In this document: piece by piece, positions 1-6,034 of the stretch
Layout: every line of letters begins with the position of its first letter
Numbering within the stretch: position 1 is the first letter of the stretch
Source: Treponema sp.
GTDB lineage: Bacteria > Spirochaetota > Spirochaetia > Treponematales > Breznakiellaceae
Reading direction: 5' to 3'
Length of the DNA: 7,811 nt
Assembly: GCA_031266695.1 (NCBI GenBank)
Contig: JAISAK010000113.1
Span: 1-7,811 of the forward strand
Position numbers and translations under genes: made by a program
Notes under the pieces: generated by a model
Told to the model about the DNA's origin: nothing
The model's database searches: none
What the model saw: only the letters and a program-made list of their open reading frames with translations

Positions 1-716
1 ACATCGAGGCTTACTACAAATACGTCTACGACCGGGGCTATGTTCCCATCGAGGTGGGGCCCGGAGAAATGACCCCCAAGCCCTATTTTGACGGCGTCGG
101 CCGCGTCTGGGGCATAGACGTGATGATCCAAAAATTACAGTCCCGCTACTGGGACGGCTGGATCTCCTATTCCTATAATCACGCCCGCTACCGCGATCCC
201 AACGGCATCAATTCGATAAGCGTTACCGCCGGCGGCGGCGACGAGGACGGGTGGTACTTTCCTTATTATCACCGTTTCCACAACCTGAACCTTGTTTTCA
301 ACCTGCGGCCCGTCCCGAGAATAAACATTTTTGCCCGCTTCGGGCTTGCCAGCGGCGTTCAGATATCAAGAATTATAGGCGGCATAAAGAGTTATCCGGT
401 AATTTTATATGACGAAGATATCAGCAAAATACAACTTATCGAAAAATACCGCCGGGAAACGGTAAGGGACGAAAACAACCGCACCACCCCGTCCATCCCC
501 CTGGATGTAAAATTTTCCATTCTGGGGTATAACAGAAGCGGCAAAGCCCAGTACGAAGTGTACGTCGCCGTGGAGAATCTCCTTGCCCTGCTCTACACTT
601 CCCAGGGAAACACCAGCTTTAATTCCTACACCGGCAGGGAAGATACCGGCGCCAATTCCGCGTCCTATGAAATGCCCATACCGGTGCCGTCCTTTGGATT
701 CAAGATCAGCTATTAG
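1..716 (+). CDS. TonB-dependent outer-membrane receptor, C-terminal part (5' end outside window)
   Basis: The frame is open from the first bases (codons from position 3) and ends with TAG at 714-716, so this is the 3' part of a longer gene and the internal GTG at 54 is not its start. The visible 238 residues alternate in the way of outer-membrane beta strands. They are rich in Tyr, Trp and Phe (for example WDGWISYSYNHARY and NIFARFGLASG) with polar Asn/Asp/Gly-rich loops between. The chain ends FGFKISY, a C-terminal strand closing on an aromatic residue, as expected for a BAM-inserted beta barrel. Family knowledge places such a barrel at the outer membrane, importing a scarce ligand using TonB energy. 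The receptor call leans strongly on the exbB-exbD-exbD-tonB genes directly downstream; the plug domain and TonB box lie outside the window. The ligand is unknown. Another class of outer-membrane barrel is possible but less likely. Confidence 0.8.
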   Translation, partial: IEAYYKYVYDRGYVPIEVGPGEMTPKPYFDGVGRVWGIDVMIQKLQSRYWDGWISYSYNHARYRDPNGINSISVTAGGGDEDGWYFPYYHRFHNLNLVFNLRPVPRINIFARFGLASGVQISRIIGGIKSYPVILYDEDISKIQLIEKYRRETVRDENNRTTPSIPLDVKFSILGYNRSGKAQYEVYVAVENLLALLYTSQGNTSFNSYTGREDTGANSASYEMPIPVPSFGFKISY

Positions 717-720
717 GGAG
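716..720 (+). promoter_or_regulatory. Ribosome binding site that favours ATG 726 for the lipoprotein gene
   Basis: GGGAG directly follows the receptor stop codon and lies 5 nt before ATG 726. The in-frame GTG at 720 overlaps this motif and would have no Shine-Dalgarno sequence of its own. ATG 726 also begins with MKKH, a normal signal-peptide n-region. Confidence 0.6.
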
Positions 721-725
721 TGGCC

Positions 726-1625
726 ATGAAAAAACACGGTAATCATCAGAGGCTGTTCCAAAACTTCTTGAAGCGCCTGTTCCCCGCTCTTCTTGTCCTC
801 CCCGGCGCCGCGTTTTTTTCCGGCTGCGTATCGCTTACCGAACTGGCGGGCAGGGCCCTCGACGGTTCCGCCTTTGCGGAAAAAAAGCTGGCCCGCTACG
901 AGGCCGAAAAAGGCCGGGGCGCGCCGGCCGATATAGAGCTTCTTGAGGTGCAAAACAGGGCCGGGGAACAATCCATCCTCATCAGCCTCAAGGACTATCC
1001 CTCGCTGAAAATACGCGGAACCGCGCCCGGGCCCGAAGGCGTTTTTTTTCTTACCTCCCTTCATTACCTTGGCGGCAGCGTTTCCGGCTGGAACGAATTT
1101 ACCCTGGACCTTTCCGGGCTTGGAACATTTTCCCGGAGCGGGGACGGCGCGGTTCTTTCGGTGCCGGAAAAACCCGAGCCCGTCCGGATTTCCGCGGGAA
1201 AGATTCGGCGTTTCGATTCACGCCTCGGCGGCGGCGAGGCCCTTGCCGGGCTCCGCAACCGGGAGGAAAGAATCCGCAGCCTGTGCGAATGGATGCACAG
1301 CCGGCCGGACGCGCCGGCGGGCCTTGACAGGGATGCCTTTGAAGATTACTGGAAACCCGTCTTTTTCCCCGAGATGGTTCCGAAAAAGCGCCGTCCCGCC
1401 GAATATCAAAACGCCGATCCGGAAGCGCGGGTAAAGGCCGAGGATATCCGGTGGAACAACGCGTATACGGAAAAGATTTTCCCCGAAGCTCTCAGGCCGG
1501 TGCGCGATTCGGGCACCCTGCTGAGGGATTGGGAAGAAGCTTTTGAATGGATATACTTTGAATACGAGGGAGCTTCTCTTTTCGAAACCCTTTCGGGTGA
1601 AATATTGATGCAAAGGAAAAAGTAA
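726..1625 (+). CDS. Lipoprotein of unknown function inside the TonB operon
   Basis: I do not recognise a family for this 299-residue protein. It starts with a basic n-region (MKKHGNHQR), a hydrophobic stretch (about residues 18-31) and a lipobox FFSGC with the lipidated Cys at position 34, so it is probably a periplasm-facing lipoprotein. The n-region is long (about 17 residues). After the Cys comes a charged region, then a beta-looking middle (about 65-155) with SILISLKDYPSLKIRG and NEFTLDLSGLGTF. The C-terminal part (about 170-299) is mainly charged and probably helical, rich in Trp, Glu and Arg. It lies 9 bp after the receptor stop, and its stop TAA overlaps the exbB start (TAATG at 1623-1627). 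This coupling suggests a role in receptor or TonB-motor function, for example as a ligand-binding or receptor-associated surface lipoprotein, but that is inference from position only. An upstream GTG at 720 is the alternative start. Confidence 0.8.
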   Translation: MKKHGNHQRLFQNFLKRLFPALLVLPGAAFFSGCVSLTELAGRALDGSAFAEKKLARYEAEKGRGAPADIELLEVQNRAGEQSILISLKDYPSLKIRGTAPGPEGVFFLTSLHYLGGSVSGWNEFTLDLSGLGTFSRSGDGAVLSVPEKPEPVRISAGKIRRFDSRLGGGEALAGLRNREERIRSLCEWMHSRPDAPAGLDRDAFEDYWKPVFFPEMVPKKRRPAEYQNADPEARVKAEDIRWNNAYTEKIFPEALRPVRDSGTLLRDWEEAFEWIYFEYEGASLFETLSGEILMQRKK

Positions 1626-2341
1626 TGGATACCGGCACCGTCTCGTTTTCGCTTTTGGAACTTTTCAGGCTGGGAGGGATCTTCATGTGGCCCCTCCTCT
1701 TTTTTTCCGTCGCCACAGTAGCCATTTCACTTGAGCGGGCGATCTACATTGGCTACCACAGCCTCCGGGTTGACGACATCACCGAAAGGCTGAAGGCCTT
1801 TATTGCCGGCCGGGATTACCCCGGCGCGGTCGAATATCTTTCGGCCATGACCAAACGACGCATGGGCGCCCGGATTTTTCTTGCCCTGTTCCGCCGCGCC
1901 GCGCCGGAAGCGCCGGCGCCGGAGGAGGCCGCGCCCGGAGCCGCTCCTGTTCCCGCCCCCGCCAAAATTCGCGCCTTCTCCGAACACCGCGCCGAAAGGG
2001 CCGCCGAAACCGAGGCGATGAGCTGCATCAACTCCCTTGAGAACGGCTTTAATTTCCTCACCGCCCTCGGCTCCCTTTCGCCCCTTACCGGCTTTCTGGG
2101 CACCGTGTCGGGCATGATCGGCGCCTTCAGGTCTATCTCGGAAGCTACCGAGGTAAACGCCCAGATCGTGGCCAACGGCATTTACGAAGCCCTTATCACC
2201 ACGGTTTTCGGACTTATCATCGCCATTATCGCGATGGTGTTCCATTCGATCTTTACCCACATTGTGGATAAATTCGCGGCCGGTATTGAACAGGCCTGCT
2301 CGGAACTGATCGCCGAAATAGTGGAACGGAATGAAGCTTAA
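1625..2341 (+). CDS. exbB: ExbB/TolQ/MotA-family proton channel subunit
   Basis: This 238-residue inner-membrane protein is the ExbB scaffold of a TonB motor. ExbB pentamers surround ExbD and convert proton flow into work on TonB. Three membrane segments are visible: about residues 17-42 (MWPLLFFSVATVAISLER), about 143-168 and about 183-213. The family signature is clear in TM2 (LSPLTGFLGTVSGMIGAF, Thr160) and TM3 (EALITTVFGLIIAI, Thr192/193), including the conserved pore-lining threonines. Between TM1 and TM2 lies the usual cytoplasmic loop, here carrying an Ala/Pro-rich low-complexity stretch at about 92-114 that is not part of the family core. ATG 1625 overlaps the preceding TAA, with AAAGGA upstream as a modest Shine-Dalgarno. 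The end overlaps exbD by 11 bp. TolQ is the alternative name; the neighbouring receptor and TonB favour ExbB, and no tolA, tolB or pal is present. Confidence 0.92.
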   Translation: MDTGTVSFSLLELFRLGGIFMWPLLFFSVATVAISLERAIYIGYHSLRVDDITERLKAFIAGRDYPGAVEYLSAMTKRRMGARIFLALFRRAAPEAPAPEEAAPGAAPVPAPAKIRAFSEHRAERAAETEAMSCINSLENGFNFLTALGSLSPLTGFLGTVSGMIGAFRSISEATEVNAQIVANGIYEALITTVFGLIIAIIAMVFHSIFTHIVDKFAAGIEQACSELIAEIVERNEA

Positions 2342-2735
2342 AAGAAGGAAGAAGAATCCTTTTTCGGATTCCAGCGCCTCAAGCGATATTGCCTTTCTCC
2401 TCATCATATACTTCATCGTTATCGCGGGATTCAACATCAACAAGGGTTTCCTGATGAATCTGCCCGCAAAGGATTCAACCCGTTTAATTCTCCGGGACGA
2501 TCTTTTACGCTTTGAAATGGACGGTTCCGGCAATATCCTTCACTCCGGAGAGATTCTCGACCTTCCCTCCGCGGAAGAACTTATCCGGGCTTCGGTTTCG
2601 TCAAATCCGAACATGGCGCTTATCCTTACCATAGACCCCCAGGCTCACTGGCAGCCGGTGGTGTCTTTTGTGGAGCTTGCCCAGGATCTGAAAATAGATT
2701 CCTTTTCGTTTTCCATGAAGCGGGAGGTCCAATGA
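2331..2735 (+). CDS. exbD: ExbD-family motor subunit, first copy
   Basis: This 134-residue protein has the ExbD/TolR layout: a short basic cytoplasmic tail (MKLKRRKKN), one membrane segment at about 20-36, and a periplasmic domain of about 95 residues. The key acidic residue of the family, the proton-carrying Asp at the start of the TM helix, is Asp19 in SSDIAFLLIIYF. The periplasmic part has the expected beta-alpha pattern, ending in a strand (SFSFSMK). ATG 2331 lies inside the last codons of exbB (11-bp overlap), so translation is probably coupled, with only a weak Shine-Dalgarno (GGAACGGA). Its stop forms ATGA with the second exbD. It differs markedly from the second copy outside the TM, so the two are not a recent duplication. 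With ExbB it should form the energised complex that drives TonB. Confidence 0.9.
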   Translation: MKLKRRKKNPFSDSSASSDIAFLLIIYFIVIAGFNINKGFLMNLPAKDSTRLILRDDLLRFEMDGSGNILHSGEILDLPSAEELIRASVSSNPNMALILTIDPQAHWQPVVSFVELAQDLKIDSFSFSMKREVQ

Positions 2736-3136
2736 GAATTCGCCGCGGAAAATCAAAGGAATTTTATATCCCCCTCAATTCAATGTCCGACGTCGCTTTT
2801 CTGCTGCTCATTTTTATCATGCTGGTAGCCCTTATCAATTACCGCAGGGAAGTGAAGATCGAATACCCCGAAGCAAAAACCGCCCTCAGAACAAGCGAGA
2901 AAAAAAATCTTGAAATATGGATAGACGGGGACGGCGGCCTTTACCTTGACGGCGAAGGTTCCGACCTTTCCGGAGTGGAGCGCGAAATTTCCGATCTTTA
3001 CAGGAACGCCCCCGAAACAAGGGTACACATCATAGCGGATCGCAATACCCCCTACGAGAAGATAAACAGGGTTCTTGAAATAATGCAGGTGCTTCAGTAC
3101 CGGGTTGTAAGTTTTGTGGTGAAAAATGCCGAATGA
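2732..3136 (+). CDS. exbD: ExbD-family motor subunit, second copy
   Basis: This is a second 134-residue ExbD/TolR protein. It has a basic tail (MRIRRGKSKE), a TM segment at about 21-36 beginning with the conserved Asp20 (SMSDVAFLLLIFIM), and a periplasmic domain with a family-like strand-helix unit near the end (HIIADRNTPYEKINRVLEIM). ATG 2732 overlaps the first exbD stop (ATGA), and a strong GGGAGGT lies just upstream (2722-2728, short spacing). Its end overlaps tonB by 11 bp. Two consecutive non-identical exbD genes after one exbB are known in several TonB operons and may give a heterodimeric ExbD pair or systems with separate specificities. Nothing is missing from the catalytic region. TolR is the alternative name, disfavoured by the context. 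Confidence 0.9.
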   Translation: MRIRRGKSKEFYIPLNSMSDVAFLLLIFIMLVALINYRREVKIEYPEAKTALRTSEKKNLEIWIDGDGGLYLDGEGSDLSGVEREISDLYRNAPETRVHIIADRNTPYEKINRVLEIMQVLQYRVVSFVVKNAE

Positions 3137-3737
3137 AAAAGGCCTCCGGCTTCTCCTTTTTATCGGGGTCGCCCTATTGCACGGACTGCTCATTTTTTTC
3201 CTTGCCTTCAGGATCGGCGCGCCTCCCCGGGAAAACATTGAAAGCGCAAGGGTCATGAAGCTTACCGACTTTGAGGAGGAAATTCCTCCTCCGCCGCCCC
3301 CCGAGAGGTCGGAGGAAATCCCCGTGGTTGAATCCCTTGCCGAAACCATGATTGAAACCGACATTCTCCCCCCGCAGGTCGTGGCGGCGGCCGGGGTTAT
3401 AGTCCCCACCCGCCCCGCCGGCCCCGCCGATGAGTACCTTCCCATGCACATGGTTTCCGTACCCCCGAAATTTAACGAAAGGGAAATAAGGGCCGCCCTT
3501 GCGTATCCTCCCATTGCCCTGCGCTCGGGAATTGAGGGCCGGGTAATACTGGAACTTTTTGTCGACCGCGGCGGCCTGATACAGAACATAAGGATCCTGC
3601 AGGAGAATCCGCCAGGAAGGGGTTTCGGAGAAGCGGCGGTAAAGGCGTTTCAGGGTCTGCGCGGCGTGCCCGCGCAGGCAAACGGCGAATCCGTCTCGGT
3701 ACGCTACCGTTATCCGGTAAGTTTTACGATTAGGTAG
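3126..3737 (+). CDS. tonB: TonB energy transducer, short form
   Basis: This 203-residue protein is anchored by one N-terminal helix (about residues 8-28, LLLFIGVALLHGLLIFFLAF). A short Pro/Glu region follows (EEIPPPPPPERSEEIP, about 51-66), then a linker, and a TonB C-terminal domain at about 120-203. That domain shows the family pattern YPPIALRSGIEGRVILELFVDRGG, then an alpha segment (FGEAAVKAF) and the closing strand YRYPVSFTIR. It should span the periplasm, bind the TonB box of outer-membrane receptors and transmit force from ExbB-ExbD. The proline-rich spacer is much shorter than in enterobacterial TonB, implying a modest reach. ATG 3126 lies in the final codons of exbD. It is the last gene of the operon, ending 10 bp before the end of a convergent gene. 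Confidence 0.93.
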   Translation: MPNEKGLRLLLFIGVALLHGLLIFFLAFRIGAPPRENIESARVMKLTDFEEEIPPPPPPERSEEIPVVESLAETMIETDILPPQVVAAAGVIVPTRPAGPADEYLPMHMVSVPPKFNEREIRAALAYPPIALRSGIEGRVILELFVDRGGLIQNIRILQENPPGRGFGEAAVKAFQGLRGVPAQANGESVSVRYRYPVSFTIR

Positions 3738-3747
3738 GGTCCGTCAT

Positions 3748-5049
3748 TCAGGGAGTGCCGTAGGTAACGCTCCGCCAGTTGATATCGCGCGGCATCGTTG
3801 TCACCGTCCAGGTGAGGCCGGCGTCCTCGGACCAGGCGGCGCTGCCGTTTTCGCCTACCGCCACAAGCTTTCCGCCGCCCCAGGCCATATCCGTCCAGCG
3901 ATAGCCCCCCGGCAGCGCGCCGCCCGCGGTCCAGGTGTCGCCGTCCGGGGACAAAACGGTATTGTCCCCTTCGCCCGCCGCCGCGAACTTTTCATTGTCC
4001 CCGTCGTAGGCAAGGGCCGCCCAGTGGTAACCTTCCGGCAGCGCGCCGCCCACGGTCCAGACGCTGCCGTCGTCCGAATAAGCGGCGACGCCGGAGCTGT
4101 CGGCGCTGTCGGCGCTGTAATCAACCGCCACAAACCTGCCGCCGCCCCAGGCGACGCTGCGCCAATTGGAACCCCCCGGAATTGCCGTCCTTGTCCAGGT
4201 AACGCCGTCGGCGGACCAGGCGGCGTTATTGCCGGAAGCCTGGGCGATCATCACGAATTTGCCGTCCCCGTAAGCAATGTCATGGGCGGACGTAAACGGT
4301 GCGTATTCTTCATCCTTCCATTTATATTTATCATCCTCCCAGTGGATACCGTCGGCAGAACAGATAATTCTGCCGCCGCTCAGGGAAGTAACCGCCGTGA
4401 AGACTCCGCCGCCGTAGGCGAGACCCGAGAAAAAAGTATTCAGGGACAGGGACGGTGTTTTTTCTTCCTTCCATTCAATGCCGTTTTCTGAATAGGCGGT
4501 TCTGTAAGTAGAATCGTTGTCTCCGGCGCTGGCAACGGCCACGAACTTTTTGCCGCCATAGGCGACGCCTTCCCAGGCGGAACCTTCCATCATCATCGAC
4601 GCCGCCCAACTCTTACCGTCCACGGAGTAGGCGGCAATATTGCCCGTTCCCACCGCCACAAACCTCGGCTCAAGAAACGCCGCAAAGGAACCGGAAACGG
4701 CGACATCCATCGGGGGCATCTTGAAGATCCTGGTGTTTTTGTTTTCGGACGCTTCGTTTTCGGACAGGACGGCGCCGGTCACGGAAATTGAATTCAGATA
4801 TTGGCCGCTGGAACGCAAAATAGTGACGGTGACGATTTCACCGGCCTCCGCCGTCGTCTTGTCGGCGGTAATGGAACCACCGGCAACGCTTCCGGGCGCG
4901 GCAATCTGCCACCGGGACGGAGGGTTTACCGGAGGAGAAGGAGGAGGCGGGGAGGATTCCGGTGTTTCCGGCGGATCCAGCGGAACCGGACATGAAACAA
5001 AAACCATCGCGATTAAAAGCAAAACAACCGGCCCCATACCTTTTTTCAT
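3748..5049 (-). CDS. Lipoprotein with InlB/Flg_new-like domain and seven-bladed propeller of Asp-box-like repeats
   Basis: This 433-residue protein has a lipoprotein signal peptide (hydrophobic 7-18, lipobox VFVSC, Cys20) and a Pro-rich tether (about 21-45). A small beta domain at about 48-124 resembles the divergent InlB/Flg_new repeat family (AEAGEIVTVTI, then MPPMDVAVSGSF). From 128 to the end come seven repeats of 41-48 residues. Each has an 'AYS.DG.TW' motif (Trp148, 193, 237, 285, 331, 373, 414) followed by 'W..VAYGGG.FVAV'. The last repeat (SEDAGLTW) is a complete Asp box, S-x-D-x-G-x-T-W. The chain starts with the FVAV strand and ends in WRSVTYG, so the two ends should complete one blade. 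The fold is an inference from the repeats. It is probably a periplasmic or surface binding module; no enzymatic residues can be named. It starts at ATG with a good upstream AGAGAGGT. Confidence 0.82.
   Translation of the reverse strand: MKKGMGPVVLLLIAMVFVSCPVPLDPPETPESSPPPPSPPVNPPSRWQIAAPGSVAGGSITADKTTAEAGEIVTVTILRSSGQYLNSISVTGAVLSENEASENKNTRIFKMPPMDVAVSGSFAAFLEPRFVAVGTGNIAAYSVDGKSWAASMMMEGSAWEGVAYGGKKFVAVASAGDNDSTYRTAYSENGIEWKEEKTPSLSLNTFFSGLAYGGGVFTAVTSLSGGRIICSADGIHWEDDKYKWKDEEYAPFTSAHDIAYGDGKFVMIAQASGNNAAWSADGVTWTRTAIPGGSNWRSVAWGGGRFVAVDYSADSADSSGVAAYSDDGSVWTVGGALPEGYHWAALAYDGDNEKFAAAGEGDNTVLSPDGDTWTAGGALPGGYRWTDMAWGGGKLVAVGENGSAAWSEDAGLTWTVTTMPRDINWRSVTYGTP
3896..4057 (-). repeat. Near-identical propeller repeat pair within the lipoprotein gene
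   Basis: The segment encoding TVGGALPEGYHW (near 4020-4057) is repeated as TAGGALPGGYRW (near 3896-3933), exactly 126 nt or 42 codons apart. A 15-base core (GGCAGCGCGCCGCCC, at 3911 and 4037) is identical. The other repeats in the gene are diverged, so this pair looks like the most recent blade duplication or conversion. Confidence 0.6.
4097..4118 (-). repeat. 9-nt tandem microrepeat in the lipoprotein gene
   Basis: CTGTCGGCG occurs twice in a row and is followed by a partial copy (CTGT). It encodes the SADSADS loop between the fourth and fifth Asp-box-like motifs. It is in frame, so unit changes would lengthen a surface loop without breaking the gene. Confidence 0.55.
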
Positions 5050-5054
5050 GACAA

Positions 5055-5062
5055 ACCTCTCT
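5055..5062 (-). promoter_or_regulatory. Ribosome binding site of the propeller lipoprotein gene
   Basis: Read on the minus strand, AGAGAGGT lies 5 nt before ATG 5049. This supports that start, which also begins the signal peptide. I could not pick a convincing promoter upstream. Confidence 0.6.
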
Positions 5063-5137
5063 TTACATTATCGGCCTCTAAAATATCAAACAGAACACCA
5101 GTATCTTGGAAAGACTAAACACAAAGGAATATAAATA

Positions 5138-5218
5138 ACCGCGAAGTCAAAAAAGTTAAAGAAGTAAGAAAAAAGAAACATTGTAGCCTTCCTTCTTCGA
5201 CTTCTTCGACTTTGCGGT
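5138..5218. repeat. 81-bp imperfect palindrome in the intergenic region
   Basis: Two 32-base arms (5138-5169 and 5187-5218) are inverted copies matching at 25 of 32 positions around a 17-base AT-rich loop. The outer ends are ACCGCGAAGTC and GACTTTGCGGT. All mismatches except one are transitions, so many positions still allow G-U pairing in RNA, slightly better for a leftward transcript. The right arm contains two adjacent copies of TTCTTCGAC (5193-5201 and 5202-5210). It lies between the ABC operon and the lipoprotein gene, both leftward. It could be a small non-autonomous or REP-like intergenic element, or a long RNA hairpin limiting read-through. No open reading frame is contained in it. 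Confidence 0.65.
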
Positions 5219-5219
5219 A

Positions 5220-5247
5220 AAATTCTAAAGCCGGTACCGGCGCGGCT
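5220..5247 (-). terminator. Weak terminator-like hairpin after the ABC ATPase gene
   Basis: Just past the ATPase stop, the leftward transcript reads AGCCG, a 9-base loop, CGGCT, then UUAGAAUUU. The loop region includes the perfect 12-bp palindrome GCCGGTACCGGC (5230-5241). The stem is short and the U-tract is interrupted, so intrinsic termination is plausible but not certain. The larger palindrome begins immediately beyond it. Confidence 0.35.
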
Positions 5248-5248
5248 C

Positions 5249-6034
5249 TTAAAGCTCCATTGCTTCCGGGATACGGTCTTCCAACTCCGCCCGTTCCGCG
5301 GGCGAAAGGTTTTCTTCCGGGTTCAGATCCAGGACAATTCCCCGGGGGGGCCGCCCCAGTACAATGACGCGCCTGCCAAGGTACAGGGCTTCCCTTGGGT
5401 CGTGGGTTACGGCGACAAGGCGGCGGGGCGAACTTTCAAGGAGCTTTTTTGTCAGGTCCAGAAGATGCCGGCGCAGCGGAATATCCAGGGACTGGAAGGG
5501 TTCGTCCATAAGCAAAAGAGAACCGGGACAGGCAAAGGCCCGGGCTATGTTTACCCGCTGCTTCTGTCCGCCGGAAAGCTCTTCCGGGAAAGCTTCGCAA
5601 AAGTCCTCCATCGAAACAAGGCCAAGATACCGTCTTGCCCGCTCCCGGGCTTCCTTCCTTCCCAGCAAGCCCTCAATGGGAAGGCTCACGTTTGCCAGCG
5701 CCGTTTTCCAGGGCAAAAGCCGCGGCTCCTGAAACACAAAGGAGCAGGCCGGACCGCCGGAGTCCGGCTTGCCCGCCGCGCCGCCCGCCGCCGCGCCGCC
5801 CCCGGAGCCTCCGCCGCGCAGCGCTATTTCCCCCGCGTCCGGCCGGAGCAGCCCCGCCATAAGCCTGAGCAGGGTTGTCTTGCCGCAGCCCGAGGCTCCG
5901 AGTATAACGAGGGGATTGTCCCTCGGCGTTCCCGCGGCCGCCTCCCCGCCCAGGGCAAGAGAAAAATTTTCAAAAATGGTTTTTTCGCCAAAGGAAAAAC
6001 AGAGCTTTTCGATCGAAAGGTCCGGCGCGTTCAC
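5249..6034 (-). CDS. ABC transporter ATP-binding protein (nitrate/sulfonate/taurine-type importer)
   Basis: This 261-residue ATPase powers the importer encoded upstream. All nucleotide-binding motifs are present: Walker A GASGCGKTT (46-54, Lys52), Q-loop Gln102 in FVFQEPRLLPW, signature LSGGQ (153-157), Walker B LLLMDEP (173-179, Glu178), D-loop SLD (182-184) and H-loop His211 (VTHD). The FQEPRLLPW and DEPF.SLD wording is typical of the SsuB/TauB/NrtD group. A Gly/Ala-rich low-complexity run occupies residues 73-94, where relatives have a short loop before the Q-loop. The gene starts at GTG, which overlaps the permease stop (GTGA) and has a strong GGGAGGT a few bases upstream, so translation is coupled. 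The substrate cannot be inferred. It ends the ABC operon. Confidence 0.93.
   Translation of the reverse strand: MNAPDLSIEKLCFSFGEKTIFENFSLALGGEAAAGTPRDNPLVILGASGCGKTTLLRLMAGLLRPDAGEIALRGGGSGGGAAAGGAAGKPDSGGPACSFVFQEPRLLPWKTALANVSLPIEGLLGRKEARERARRYLGLVSMEDFCEAFPEELSGGQKQRVNIARAFACPGSLLLMDEPFQSLDIPLRRHLLDLTKKLLESSPRRLVAVTHDPREALYLGRRVIVLGRPPRGIVLDLNPEENLSPAERAELEDRIPEAMEL

Noticed and set aside
405..1064. Long minus-strand open frame opposite the receptor and lipoprotein genes
   Set aside because: Its Gly/Arg/Lys-rich translation has no recognisable domain. The plus-strand genes it opposes have coherent signal peptide, barrel and operon structure. GC-rich codon bias creates such antisense frames.
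1727..2533. Minus-strand open frame of 268 codons opposite exbB/exbD
   Set aside because: It lies fully antisense to well-recognised ExbB and ExbD and its product is low-complexity and basic. It is treated as a coding shadow.
2780..3589. Minus-strand open frame of 269 codons opposite exbD/tonB
   Set aside because: It is antisense to ExbD and TonB with clear family motifs, and its product shows no domain.
3705..3725. Possible terminator hairpin TACCG-TTATC-CGGTA followed by AGTTTTA at the end of tonB
   Set aside because: It has only a 5-bp stem inside the coding region with a short, interrupted T-run, too weak to call.
5060..5160. Promoter for the propeller lipoprotein gene (minus-strand TTGACT, TATATT and GATATT-like hexamers)
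   Set aside because: The TTGACT and TATATT boxes are spaced only about 11 bases apart and the other pairs are poor matches. In AT-rich DNA these occur by chance.
5050..5248. A riboswitch or small RNA gene in the intergenic region
   Set aside because: No conserved riboswitch core could be recognised. The structure there is explained by the palindrome and the short hairpin.
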